From a virus: a stretch of 31,000 nt of DNA. A model generated the notes under the pieces. The model was not told where the DNA came from, did not search any database, and worked only from the letters and a program-made list of their open reading frames with translations. Made by a program: the position numbers and the translations under genes. This document shows positions 8,784 to 17,235 of the stretch, in pieces (position 1 is the stretch's first letter; each line of letters begins with the position of its first letter). The DNA lies in the IMG/VR virus record IMGVR_UViG_3300023210_000142, positions 1-31,000 of that record; one strand, 5' to 3'.

Positions 8784-8914
8784 AATTCCATTTTAAATTG
8801 TTTCCACGCTTTGCGTATTGTTTTTGGGTACTCATATAATCCAAATGCGATTGCATTCTTCTTATCGACTTTTATCTTCCCTTTATTTATTCCTCTTATT
8901 ACTTCGTTAATCAT
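8768..8914 (-). CDS. Small basic protein, 48 aa, between tail-tip and tape-measure genes
   Basis: ATG at 8914 overlaps the stop of the large tail gene as ATGA; the stop at 8768 lies inside the tape-measure start region (16-nt overlap). Sequence MINEVIRGINKGKIKVDKKN, then a Lys/Trp-rich end. Coupling on both sides supports translation. Function unknown; a small tail-assembly factor is possible. Confidence 0.6.
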   Translation of the reverse strand: MINEVIRGINKGKIKVDKKNAIAFGLYEYPKTIRKAWKQFKMELWLKK

Positions 8915-11900
8915 GACATATCTTTTATCTGATAGCTTACAAAAACTATTAAATCTATTTGACCAGTAAATGCACCACCTGAGTAAATGCTTAGCCTTCT
9001 GTTCTCTGTTGAGCCTTGAGAAATCTCTCCCGAACTTGGACTAGCTACATAAACTCTATTACCTACTTCATTCTTCATGAAATTTCTTATATAAGCATAG
9101 TAATCGCCTGATGATACGCTGCTACTAAAACCTATATATAAGTTATTTGTTGATGTTTCCGTTCCTGAGTGTTTAGCATATATAAATATATTAGTTGGGA
9201 TTAATGTATTATCAGTGCCGGGCGTGTCTAGTAGTGTGATAGGCGTAGTATGTAGGTTTTGATATTCAGAAATTGATATATCTATCCTATCAGTAATCAC
9301 TCCTGAAGGCGTAGGAGCTAGCCATCGAGTAGCATCATTTGAAGCACTCCATGTCAATACTTCGCCATCACTCGCAGGTTTACCGATTTGTTTTATATCA
9401 CCCATTAAAGAAACCTCACTCGTACCACTTCCTACAATAATACCTTGACCTTCAATAACACCTACTTCAATATCTCCCGTATCAGGATCAGTTGTAATAG
9501 GCGGTTGGTCGGGTGCATCTGTTATAGTTGCGAAGTTCCACCAACAAGTAGTTCCTAAATAAGTTAATCCTTCAGCCTCGCAGCATTCTTGTGTTGGTGT
9601 TACACTACCTCCTGCAGCATCTAACCATGAAGTTGTACCGGTTAGATTGTAACTTTCTATAGTTAGGCTACACGTTGAATCGTTCACACTCTCAAGTATC
9701 TTAATAAGCTCTACCTTTGTTGAGTTATCTACACCCATCGCATAACTTGAAATCTTATTCACTCGCCAATACGAATCTTGTATAAAAACTTTATCATTAT
9801 ATCTAAAGTCAGCTATATCTTCAGCGGTCAAATGAAAGTAAGCGTTCATTATACGAGAATCTTTATCGTAGATATTTGCTAGATACCTCTTCCAATAGAC
9901 CTCATATACATCACTACCCGTTTGCGTTGCCACCAAAGAAGAAAAAGAAAAGGTATCTCTAGAATCGAATCTTATATCTACATCCGTTTCTTGTACCTGC
10001 GTTCCATTCATTGAGTAATGGTGTGCAAAAGGGTATTCCACTTTATTGGTATATACTCCAGTTGTTTCTGATAGCAACTTATAATAACTCGAAGGAGGTA
10101 ATTGCTTTTTACCTGAGTAATAGAATAGCTTAGGCTTAGTCTTAACTAATTTCGCTTCCCCATCAGCCCATTCAAAATGCTTGGAAAGATACATCTCATT
10201 ATTAAGCATTTTCTTAGGTGCAAAACTTGAGAAGATAGAAGGAATTGTTAACTCACCATTTCCGAAATCACCAAAGAAATCAAATTGCTTTTGGTTGTAT
10301 ATATTCGATTCATGATCTTGCCAATAACTATTTAAGGTATCTGTATCTTCTAAATCTTTCAGGTTTATAGATTTGTTTCTTATACTCGTAGTAGGTGATA
10401 TTACAATGCTCTTACTTGCATCTATCTTATCAGTCCAATCTTTCGATGAACCTGCATCGTAATAGTCTTGAAGAGGTTCTATATTGAGTTTATTTACATT
10501 CTCAGCATCTACTTCAACTATTAAATTATACCTAGCTAGAATTGATTTAATAAAATCTACTTGCTTTTCTTTAGGTAGTAAGCTATTCCCTGCAGAGAAG
10601 TCTACCTCACCACCTTCAACTGATGCAGGTGCTTCTATTAATTGAACAAAAGAATCATAACTCGTACCGCTAAATGAATGAGCAGTTTTAATATCTAGCC
10701 CACCAATATCAGGTGGTGTTATATGAATACCAATCTCATCGTTTAGTTCAAACTCAGCTAAATCACTCTCCAGTGTATATACATCAGTTAAGCCAGTACC
10801 TAGTATTGATAAATCACCAAATGTCTGAGAACCTGCAACAACCCCGTTAATAGAATAATAAATTGGTATATCATTTGGGATACCTACATTATCATCAACA
10901 ACTAATTGAACCCTTATTTTATAACTCCCTGAGTGCGGAACTGTGTATTTATAAGTTGAAGTATCAAAGTTCCCATTTACATCAAAAAACCCACTTGCAC
11001 CAGTTTCGTTGTCAAACTCTATTATAGGAACTCCCGTTGCAGTATTAGAGACTGTTTGGTCTGTTGTCATACCTACCTTAAAACCATCAACAGAGTTAGT
11101 AACTGCACCTTCTACTTCATTCGCTAAAGTCATATATTGACTCACAAAGAAGGTAGAATTTAAGAAAGTGGAAACATAAGTATAACCTGCCTTCTCTATA
11201 ATAGCATCAAACAATGATTTAACGCTTATCGCAGGGCGTAAATCTCGCACCCTTATCGCACCCTCATCAGTAGAAATAGAATCTCCAGTATAAGCACGCC
11301 CATAATCTATAATAGGGTATAGAATCTGCTTACCATTTGGCTCAGTACCCTCATAATTTATATTCCCGTTCCAACTTTCCTCTACATTTGATTGAGTTAA
11401 TAGGTGATTGTACTTACTTAAATCTAATTCATTGAGCTTTCCTTCTCCTAACTCCTTAGAAATGTTAGCAATATCACCAAAAGAGAGTACGTTATAAGTT
11501 TCATTTATCTTATCAACACTCAGCAATTGAAGATACCCCTCAAATTGAGTGGTTGAATCTACATAAATAGTACATTTTGTTTTCAGGTCAGCACGAAAGC
11601 TCCCCTCCGATATATTCACCTCGTAGAAGTGAGCAAAGAAATCGTTATTTATCGTACTAAATGGTAAAGTAAAGGCATTAGTGTACTCCGATTTTCTCTT
11701 AGATATATCTTGGATCTCAACGCTTGAATAATTCGCCTTAATACTTACATCACCTAAATCTAAATATACAGAAGGTCTATAATAAGTAGTAGCTATTGTA
11801 TAAGACCTTATTGGGCGAACTTTAAGAGAAGCATACTCCTTTCCGAATGTGCTGATATATCCACTATAGAAGTTGGTTCGCCAAGCATCGCCACTACTAA

Positions 11901-12297
11901 CCTCTGATGATGACCAATAGTTGTTGTTAGCGAAACCCCCTATAATGGCTTTATTATCATACATTTCCTCTAATTCATCAATAGATGGTAAATACCAATC
12001 GGTAAATCCTTCTATCGTAGCATCATCACACATATAAGCAGCAGAGTCCGTATCTGAACATCCTGATACTATATCTAAAGTGTTTTGTTTCCCCGTACCA
12101 ATAGCAGTTCCATCTGCTCCTGATATACTCGTTCCGTTACAACCCCACTGAAACTGACCTAAGTCTGCTTCTGCTGACACATAAACCTTAGAGCCTATAA
12201 CTTTAAAAACTATACCACCACCAACTGCATCACCAACTGAAGGTATGACAATTGGTAAGGCTTCTTCTCCTTGCGCGTGTACTTCTAATTGAACCAT
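8911..12297 (-). CDS. Large tail-tip/host-recognition protein with N-terminal FISUMP domain, 1128 aa
   Basis: Residues about 20-170 form a FISUMP/DUF1566-type C-type-lectin-like domain: GGGIVFKVIG ... AIGTGKQNTLDIVSGC ... FTDWYLPSIDELEEMY ... NYWSSSEVSSGDAWRTNFYS ... VRPIRSY. The middle (about 175-870) matches tail attachment proteins of Bacteroidota phages (IRVRDLRPAISVKSLFDAII). A Cys-rich patch (ECCEAEGLTYLGTTCWWNF, about 905-925) is followed by a beta-rich C-terminal domain likely to be exposed. The protein probably forms the baseplate hub or tip and contacts the host. Its start overlaps the preceding stop as TAATG. Confidence 0.75.
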   Translation of the reverse strand: MVQLEVHAQGEEALPIVIPSVGDAVGGGIVFKVIGSKVYVSAEADLGQFQWGCNGTSISGADGTAIGTGKQNTLDIVSGCSDTDSAAYMCDDATIEGFTDWYLPSIDELEEMYDNKAIIGGFANNNYWSSSEVSSGDAWRTNFYSGYISTFGKEYASLKVRPIRSYTIATTYYRPSVYLDLGDVSIKANYSSVEIQDISKRKSEYTNAFTLPFSTINNDFFAHFYEVNISEGSFRADLKTKCTIYVDSTTQFEGYLQLLSVDKINETYNVLSFGDIANISKELGEGKLNELDLSKYNHLLTQSNVEESWNGNINYEGTEPNGKQILYPIIDYGRAYTGDSISTDEGAIRVRDLRPAISVKSLFDAIIEKAGYTYVSTFLNSTFFVSQYMTLANEVEGAVTNSVDGFKVGMTTDQTVSNTATGVPIIEFDNETGASGFFDVNGNFDTSTYKYTVPHSGSYKIRVQLVVDDNVGIPNDIPIYYSINGVVAGSQTFGDLSILGTGLTDVYTLESDLAEFELNDEIGIHITPPDIGGLDIKTAHSFSGTSYDSFVQLIEAPASVEGGEVDFSAGNSLLPKEKQVDFIKSILARYNLIVEVDAENVNKLNIEPLQDYYDAGSSKDWTDKIDASKSIVISPTTSIRNKSINLKDLEDTDTLNSYWQDHESNIYNQKQFDFFGDFGNGELTIPSIFSSFAPKKMLNNEMYLSKHFEWADGEAKLVKTKPKLFYYSGKKQLPPSSYYKLLSETTGVYTNKVEYPFAHHYSMNGTQVQETDVDIRFDSRDTFSFSSLVATQTGSDVYEVYWKRYLANIYDKDSRIMNAYFHLTAEDIADFRYNDKVFIQDSYWRVNKISSYAMGVDNSTKVELIKILESVNDSTCSLTIESYNLTGTTSWLDAAGGSVTPTQECCEAEGLTYLGTTCWWNFATITDAPDQPPITTDPDTGDIEVGVIEGQGIIVGSGTSEVSLMGDIKQIGKPASDGEVLTWSASNDATRWLAPTPSGVITDRIDISISEYQNLHTTPITLLDTPGTDNTLIPTNIFIYAKHSGTETSTNNLYIGFSSSVSSGDYYAYIRNFMKNEVGNRVYVASPSSGEISQGSTENRRLSIYSGGAFTGQIDLIVFVSYQIKDMS

Positions 12298-13871
12298 TAA
12301 ATTCTTCTCTTTAAATCGTGAGCCATCTCAATAGTAAACGAATATTGAACTAACTTATCTTTTAAATTAGTCTTATAATCTAAACTTGTGCTTTTCATAT
12401 TAACGGGAATAGGCACATTTTTAACCGCATCATCACCTACTTTAATAGGATTGATCAACAACACCTCGTTAGACATCAACAAGCCCTTAAAGAAGTTGTT
12501 GTAATCATCTGAGATATTACGTGTGTTAATTGTTATCTGCTTGCTTCCCGTTACCGTTTGAACCTTTCCTCGCTCGTAGGAATCCAACCCAAAGGCTGCA
12601 GCATTCCAACTACCTGCCAATCTATCTTGTTTTACTTCTCTTTTATAGCTATCCTTTTCGGTATGCTCTCCATCGAATAAGTAATAATCCCATACTCCGT
12701 ATTTATTCTTCCATGCTAAAGTATATTCTTGAAACCTTGTTGAGTTACAATTCACATCTGAGGCTACCTCAAATAAATAACGCTTACCTACTAAACCCGG
12801 CTCTCTTAAAAACCCCTCACCCGTTCCCACTCCCGTTCCCGTAGCATAAAACATAGTAGCTGCATTGTTATCAGGTGAACCTATTAAAGTCCAATCCGTT
12901 GTTCCCGGCACGCTAATCATCACTCTATCACCTATAGTAATTGCAGTTGCATCTATAGGGCTTTGTACCACCGTAGTACTTCCATATCTCACCGTATAGT
13001 ATTTGATCGTGCTATCCATCTGATACCCTCCAACACTTTCGTATTTAAGCGATTTCACATTAGCACCCCCAACACCTGCGAATATTAAATACTCATCTTC
13101 TGTATTTGCTGATGCAGGTAATTCACTACCGAAATTAGGTTCGTTTGAGCATTCAATCTTTCCGACATAATCTGAGAAGTCTGATTTAGGAACACCCGTA
13201 AAGAATTTGTACTCTACGAATCCCGGCTCTGTATTAAAATAGTCGTTGTGTTCGTTTAACCATGCAAAGGTTTTATAATCGTTTAAGCTCGTTAGATGAG
13301 GTATAAGTCCAATTGTATCATTTGGCTTTGTGGTAACATCAGGAATCTCAGTCAAGAACCTACCTAATACCGATACACTAGAGCGAAAGTCAAAGGTTTC
13401 TACATCGAAGTTCATCGCATCAATCCATTCATCAGCATAATTGATAAGTACTACCTTTAAATCTGAGGCAGTTGATGAAGTGATTGAGATAGTACCCCCC
13501 GATGTGCTTGCGTATTCCTCTGAAAACTTAAATGTAACTTCCTTTAATGTGCCTGCGTTCTTGCTAAAGATATAATCCTTGAATACACCTACCACTTGCT
13601 CAGGTACATTCTGAGGCATTAAGTGAACACTATTATAATCAATAGCTCCAGTAATTGTATTGGCGTGCTTATGTGTTACTTCTATATAGTTCTTTACAAT
13701 CCTCTCAAAAGAGAAGTGAGCTGATGCTCCTGCGTTCTTAGGTTGTTTTAATCGTGCTTGCTGCACTCCATCAATATACACATCCACCACGTATTTAAAG
13801 TTAAATACTGGCGTTGTATCGCTTGTTAATGTTAAAACCCAATAGTTAGGTCTAGTTACCGTTGTTGCCAT
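12297..13871 (-). CDS. Tail protein, 524 aa (distal-tail/baseplate candidate) with inserted GTTDWT-type domain
   Basis: Beta-rich tail protein upstream of the large tip protein. The N-terminal part (VTRPNYWVLTLTSDTTPVFN) and C-terminal part (TTSLDYK-like, KLVQYSFTIEMAHDLKRRI) resemble the distal tail proteins found next to tip genes in flavobacterial phages. Residues about 305-355 hold a module of the kind AITIGDRVMISVPGTTDWTL ... NAATMFYATGTGVGTGEGF, a short repeat unit scattered through marine phage virion proteins, apparently inserted here. Overlaps its neighbours by 20 nt upstream and by TAATG downstream. Confidence 0.65.
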   Translation of the reverse strand: MATTVTRPNYWVLTLTSDTTPVFNFKYVVDVYIDGVQQARLKQPKNAGASAHFSFERIVKNYIEVTHKHANTITGAIDYNSVHLMPQNVPEQVVGVFKDYIFSKNAGTLKEVTFKFSEEYASTSGGTISITSSTASDLKVVLINYADEWIDAMNFDVETFDFRSSVSVLGRFLTEIPDVTTKPNDTIGLIPHLTSLNDYKTFAWLNEHNDYFNTEPGFVEYKFFTGVPKSDFSDYVGKIECSNEPNFGSELPASANTEDEYLIFAGVGGANVKSLKYESVGGYQMDSTIKYYTVRYGSTTVVQSPIDATAITIGDRVMISVPGTTDWTLIGSPDNNAATMFYATGTGVGTGEGFLREPGLVGKRYLFEVASDVNCNSTRFQEYTLAWKNKYGVWDYYLFDGEHTEKDSYKREVKQDRLAGSWNAAAFGLDSYERGKVQTVTGSKQITINTRNISDDYNNFFKGLLMSNEVLLINPIKVGDDAVKNVPIPVNMKSTSLDYKTNLKDKLVQYSFTIEMAHDLKRRI

Positions 13872-14385
13872 TTATCTCATCTATTGTTTGTGCTAGAAAT
13901 CTCTCGACATCTAAAGCAAATGTTTTTTCTAATTGTTTAGGTAGCTTCTTAAACTGACTCTCGAAAGCATCTTTAAAGAAGTTATTACCCTTATATCCAA
14001 ATCTATGTATCTTTCGAGTTACTACAAATGCAATACCTCTCTGTTGTTGCTCTTTGTTTGTCCATGCTTTAAACTTCCCTTTGCTATCTCTTGGTCGTAA
14101 TCCTTTACGCTTTACCCAATCTAATATCTTAGGGTACAATACACCGCCACCGCCTGAACCACTCTTAGACCTACCGCCATCAATTGCAAGCCCGTATTCT
14201 TCCATTTTGAATTTAAGGCTTATGGAATTAGCAGCAACCTGCAGATCATGATCCAATGATTTAAACAGTTTGCCAGTATCAATCCCACGCTTTCTAGTTT
14301 GCAATAAAGTCGCAGCACGAATAACAACATCCTTTCCAAATTTATTTAATGCTTTTTGTGTTTTCTCGTAGTCAAACGCAGCCAT
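13852..14385 (-). CDS. HK97 gp10-like tail completion protein, 177 aa
   Basis: Basic, helical protein with a central RGIDTGKLFKSLDHDLQVAA segment and a Lys-rich C-terminal half ending in a helix. The arrangement (helix, TGxLxxSL-like motif, beta strands, helix) is that of the HK97 gp10/minor tail-completion family, which joins head connector to tail. It follows the 151-aa gene in the tail module. Basic patches and the GRSKSGSGGGGVLYPKILDW loop are compatible with that fold. Family call by pattern only. Confidence 0.65.
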   Translation of the reverse strand: MAAFDYEKTQKALNKFGKDVVIRAATLLQTRKRGIDTGKLFKSLDHDLQVAANSISLKFKMEEYGLAIDGGRSKSGSGGGGVLYPKILDWVKRKGLRPRDSKGKFKAWTNKEQQQRGIAFVVTRKIHRFGYKGNNFFKDAFESQFKKLPKQLEKTFALDVERFLAQTIDEINGNNGN

Positions 14386-14416
14386 AGTAATATAGTTTCT
14401 TTATCTCCCCTGATTA

Positions 14417-14872
14417 TCATATCGGTGAATTACAAGCGTTGTTATGACTTGGAACGGTTACCGATATTGTTGCTTTCCATCCTGAGAGAAGATTCTCAAA
14501 TCTATCTGTAAAGGGTTCACAACTGATACTATCACTTATCACGTAATCCCTAGAATCAATTAAAGGGTTATCCTTACCTAATCCATTCTTGAATTCTCTA
14601 TATACATCTGATAGAATTAAAAAGGTATCGTTTAACACATCTGTCTCATTAGAACCATCAGCAGCCACCAAATCCATTATTAATAAATCAAATGTAAATA
14701 CAAAATCTCTATTGTTGATCGTAGCAGGTTGTTCTATTAGATGAGCTTTAGCAAAGTCCATTGTATTAGATAAGTCTACCTCGAATATATCACCAAATGT
14801 AAAAGAGTTTAACTGCTTATGAGCTTCACAAACTGCCTTGAACTGGTCTACTACTGATTTAAATGTTTTCAT
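14417..14872 (-). CDS. Tail module protein, 151 aa (tail terminator-like candidate)
   Basis: Soluble alpha/beta protein (MKTFKSVVDQFKAVCEAHKQ ... SGWKATISVTVPSHNNACNS). Size and place, between chaperone and gp10-like genes, fit a tail terminator or a DUF-type neck protein known in flavobacterial phages. The C-terminal sentence ISCEPFTDRFENLLSGWKAT, followed by a beta strand, is typical of these proteins. Its start overlaps the end of the frameshift ORF. Confidence 0.55.
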   Translation of the reverse strand: MKTFKSVVDQFKAVCEAHKQLNSFTFGDIFEVDLSNTMDFAKAHLIEQPATINNRDFVFTFDLLIMDLVAADGSNETDVLNDTFLILSDVYREFKNGLGKDNPLIDSRDYVISDSISCEPFTDRFENLLSGWKATISVTVPSHNNACNSPI

Positions 14873-15093
14873 TTCTTTATTCTTTCTTTATCCTTTAAGT
14901 AACTCATGTAAGTAAATGCTTTTGATATACCTATTTTTGTAACCTGATCTAAGTTTAATATGTTTTCATTGCATAAACTCATCAAAATAGAGTACCAACC
15001 CCATTTTAAACCGAACTTTTGCTGCTTTGCATCGCTTGAACCTCCGTTAAAGAGGTTAGAGTATTTGTCAAGTAGTCGTTTCCTATAGTCCAA
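14869..15093 (-). CDS. Tail assembly chaperone, frameshift (T-like) extension, 74 codons
   Basis: Open frame in the -1 frame of the chaperone, overlapping its end by 88 nt. The sequence KFGLKWGWYSILMSLCNENI ... MSYLKDKERI matches the C-terminal T domain of flavobacterial tail chaperones (WGWY motif, then helix). It has no ATG: the frame opens inside a run of nine T, with only a TTG available. It is therefore best read as the second half of a -1 frameshift product of about 238 aa, like lambda gpGT. Conserved content argues against a chance overlap. Confidence 0.8.
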   Translation of the reverse strand: MDYRKRLLDKYSNLFNGGSSDAKQQKFGLKWGWYSILMSLCNENILNLDQVTKIGISKAFTYMSYLKDKERIKK

Positions 15094-15584
15094 AAAAAAA
15101 CCATAGCACCATTTACTACATTAGCAGGTAATTTAACCTTGAATAACTCAGCTCTCTCTTCTACTTCTCCATCGTATGCCTCAATTTTATACTTACCGTA
15201 CTTCTCAACGGTTACTTTTCTGTACAAAATAGCCATTATTAGGTGCAGGTTCTCGTTGAAGTCTTGGCATAAGGTATCTAAATCGGCAAACTCTCCAGTA
15301 CTTATCTCAGATAGGTTAGGATGAAAGCCATATCTCACACCTTCAATAGTTACAAACTTGTGTAGCTTGTCGCTCTTCCTTGATAAACTAAGTAGCTTAC
15401 TATACACGCTCTCTAAGTCGCTCAACTTAAACAAGTCTATCGTATGTCTATCTACAGAAGTAAGCAGCTCTATCGTTCTCTTTTGCATCTCTAACGCACT
15501 CAACTCAGCACCTTCTAAGTCGGTGAGCTTCTGCAGTTGCCCTAATGTAATCTCGCTTAAGTCTGTCGGTATTATTAACTTCAT
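15006..15584 (-). CDS. Tail assembly chaperone, unshifted (G-like) form, 192 aa
   Basis: The likely start is ATG at 15584 (MKLIIPTDLSEITLGQLQKL), because the sequence upstream of it holds a promoter-like element and no conserved peptide; a longer in-frame start at 15644 would cross that element. The protein is helical and acidic, typical of gpG-type chaperones that coat the tape measure during tail assembly. Near codon 162-164 the frame passes GTT TTT TTT TGG, where a fraction of ribosomes can slip to the T frame. Confidence 0.8.
   Translation of the reverse strand: MKLIIPTDLSEITLGQLQKLTDLEGAELSALEMQKRTIELLTSVDRHTIDLFKLSDLESVYSKLLSLSRKSDKLHKFVTIEGVRYGFHPNLSEISTGEFADLDTLCQDFNENLHLIMAILYRKVTVEKYGKYKIEAYDGEVEERAELFKVKLPANVVNGAMVFFWTIGNDYLTNTLTSLTEVQAMQSSKSSV
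15091..15102 (-). promoter_or_regulatory. Programmed -1 ribosomal frameshift site (T9 run)
   Basis: Minus strand reads GG, nine T, G. In the chaperone frame the codons are GTT TTT TTT TGG, so the heptamer T TTT TTT has the right phase (X XXY YYZ) for a -1 slip into the frame that encodes the WGWY domain. No strong downstream hairpin is obvious by eye. Confidence 0.8.
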
Positions 15585-15613
15585 ATATATAAATAGTAAA
15601 TGGTTCGTTTTGT
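15583..15613 (-). promoter_or_regulatory. Bipartite late-promoter-like element, copy 3
   Basis: Minus strand: ACAAAA (15613..15608), 11 nt, CTATTTATATATAT (15596..15583), identical in layout to copies 1 and 2. It ends at the chaperone start codon and lies just after a terminator. A transcript from the usual offset would be nearly leaderless, or the element is partly a translational signal. Confidence 0.6.
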
Positions 15614-15630
15614 ACAAAAAACTAAGATAC

Positions 15631-15659
15631 AAAAAAACCCCCACTAATTAAAGTGAGGG
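15631..15659 (-). terminator. Intrinsic terminator before the tail operon
   Basis: Minus-strand RNA forms CCCUCACU-loop-AGUGGGGG (8 bp, one U-G) followed by seven U. It separates the small gene ending at 15744 (and the packaging genes) from the tail operon. Confidence 0.9.
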
Positions 15660-15743
15660 ATTGTGCTACATACTTTGGCTCATCCATTTTTTCGTAGCAC
15701 TCTTGCAAGGTTTTAGTTAAAGGGGGCGAACCCCCATGATTTG

Positions 15744-15995
15744 TTAGTTATAGCTTACTCTAAATTTCACATCTCTACTAGTTAACTCTCTCTTCAATAA
15801 TTCAATGTTTGCTTTAACATCTTGCTTGAACATTGTTTCAGAATCTTTGTTGTAAATCTCTCCATCTAAAGTAGTATATTTAACTGCCATATTCCATTGT
15901 AGATTTGATATTGGATTTGATTCTGTTGTAAATATTGTTGTGAAGTTTCCTAGTTTAGTTGAGTAGTTAATTGTTGTAGTTGTTGTTGTTGTCAT
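15744..15995 (-). CDS. Small Thr-rich hypothetical protein, 83 aa
   Basis: I chose ATG at 15995 (MTTTTTTTINYSTKLGNFTT): an upstream in-frame ATG exists at 16034 but overlaps the promoter's transcribed leader. The leader and start (TAGAAATTATGACAAC) are shared with the zinc-finger gene at 27088. Mixed alpha/beta content, ending in KRELTSRDVKFRVSYN. It is flanked by its own TATATTTG promoter and a terminator, so it is likely a monocistronic, strongly expressed gene. Function unknown. Confidence 0.65.
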   Translation of the reverse strand: MTTTTTTTINYSTKLGNFTTIFTTESNPISNLQWNMAVKYTTLDGEIYNKDSETMFKQDVKANIELLKRELTSRDVKFRVSYN

Positions 15996-16020
15996 AATTT
16001 CTATTTGTTTTTGTTCCTTA

Positions 16021-16050
16021 CAAATATAAAACAATTTTTAAGAATACCAA
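16021..16050 (-). promoter_or_regulatory. Bacteroidota-type promoter
   Basis: Minus strand: TTG (16050..16048), 19 nt, TATATTTG (16028..16021). This fits the -33 TTG / -7 TAnnTTTG pattern of Bacteroidota sigma-A promoters and lies directly upstream of the 83-aa gene. Confidence 0.65.
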
Positions 16051-16068
16051 CTATAATATTAAAATATT

Positions 16069-17235
16069 TTAACGAATAGAGTATTTCCCTATGTTTGGCT
16101 TACTCTTAACCATTGTAACGGCATACCTCAAGCTATCTATTGCGTGGTTATGATTATCAATAGGCTTGTTAAGAAGATGTCCGTTCTTATCCTCTACCCA
16201 TTTATAATTGTTGAACTCAGCTATCAGGTTGGTTGATTTGCTCGTTACCTTTAAATTAAATCGCTTCAGCAAGTCAATACCTATGTTGATGCTATCCTTA
16301 CCTTTTACACATGGTTTAATGTTGTAGCCTAGTCTATATATTTCTTCGATAGATTTTGGCTCGCTACTGTCTGCAAAAATAGGTCTTCGTCTATCAAACC
16401 CAAAAGCACCCATTCGCTTAGCAATGTCAGAGTTAGTGAGATTTCGTTCATATATTAATTCATTAAATATTAATGAGCCTTCCTGCTCGTACACTTCTAT
16501 TAATGCACTCGGATCGTTTGTGAATCCAAAATCTAAACCAGTACTAATTAAGGTTGCGCCCTCAGGTACTTTGCCGATGATAGTAACTTTAGGAAAGATA
16601 ATTGCTTTTGAGAACCCTCTCTCCCCTAGTCCGTATATCTTCCAATACTCTTCATCTGTATCTCTAAGCCTCTCAATCTCGCTTACAAGCTCATCAGCTA
16701 AAAAAGGATTATCTAAGTAGGTAGATTTAATGAATGTGCAGTCATTTCTTGTAAGCACTTTGTCATATATCCAATGGTGAGAATCAGAAGGGTTAAAATC
16801 TATATATACTTTCTCCTCTGTTCTTACTATCAACTGGAAGAAATCCTCCCAAGTTAATTCGTTTGCTTCATTGCAAAATAGAAAGTGCCTCTTTGTACCT
16901 CTCTTCTTTTGTGGTTGGTCTAAGGAAAGGAACTCAAACACATTACCGTTGAGCTTATAAGTATGATCAGATTTATTATGGTCTGCCTCATCATACAAGC
17001 CTAAGTTATTTAGTATCTCAAAGAAGTCTTTCATTACTGAGATTTTCAAACTCGGTAGGGACTTTCTAACGATACTAAAATGCTTATTGGTATTCTCGAA
17101 TGCTTTAACGATTAAGAGCTGGCATAGTGAATAGGTTTTACCTGAACGAGTACCACCTTGATTTACTACAATCTTAGTCTTTGCGTTATAGTTACGCTCG
17201 AATACGTTACTCGTTTTTATCTTTAGGCTTGACAA
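16069..17235 (-). CDS. terL: Terminase large subunit, 388 aa
   Basis: DNA-packaging motor of the PBSX/terminase_3 type. Walker A is GGTRSGKT (27-34); Walker B with catalytic Glu is in HFLFCNEANEL (about 117-127). The C-terminal RNase-H-like nuclease shows its aspartates in STGLDFGFTNDPSA, PIFADSSEPKSIEEI and NHAIDSLRYAV. Length is slightly short for the family but all motifs are present. It starts inside the small-terminase gene (29-nt overlap). The terminase branch suggests headful or cohesive-end packaging; the circularly closing assembly is compatible with either. Confidence 0.95.
   Translation of the reverse strand: MSSLKIKTSNVFERNYNAKTKIVVNQGGTRSGKTYSLCQLLIVKAFENTNKHFSIVRKSLPSLKISVMKDFFEILNNLGLYDEADHNKSDHTYKLNGNVFEFLSLDQPQKKRGTKRHFLFCNEANELTWEDFFQLIVRTEEKVYIDFNPSDSHHWIYDKVLTRNDCTFIKSTYLDNPFLADELVSEIERLRDTDEEYWKIYGLGERGFSKAIIFPKVTIIGKVPEGATLISTGLDFGFTNDPSALIEVYEQEGSLIFNELIYERNLTNSDIAKRMGAFGFDRRRPIFADSSEPKSIEEIYRLGYNIKPCVKGKDSINIGIDLLKRFNLKVTSKSTNLIAEFNNYKWVEDKNGHLLNKPIDNHNHAIDSLRYAVTMVKSKPNIGKYSIR

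Noticed and set aside
8911-12297. Diversity-generating retroelement target, because FISUMP/C-type-lectin folds are common DGR targets
   Set aside because: No reverse transcriptase and no near-identical template repeat were seen in the complete genome unit, and the lectin-like domain is N-terminal, not at the C-terminus.
12530-12844. Plus-strand ORF of 104 aa
   Set aside because: Antisense to a well-supported tail gene, without any recognisable domain or start signal.
15585-15644. N-terminal extension of the tail chaperone starting at 15644
   Set aside because: It would translate through the promoter-like element and close to the terminator hairpin; the downstream ATG at 15584 begins the plausible protein.
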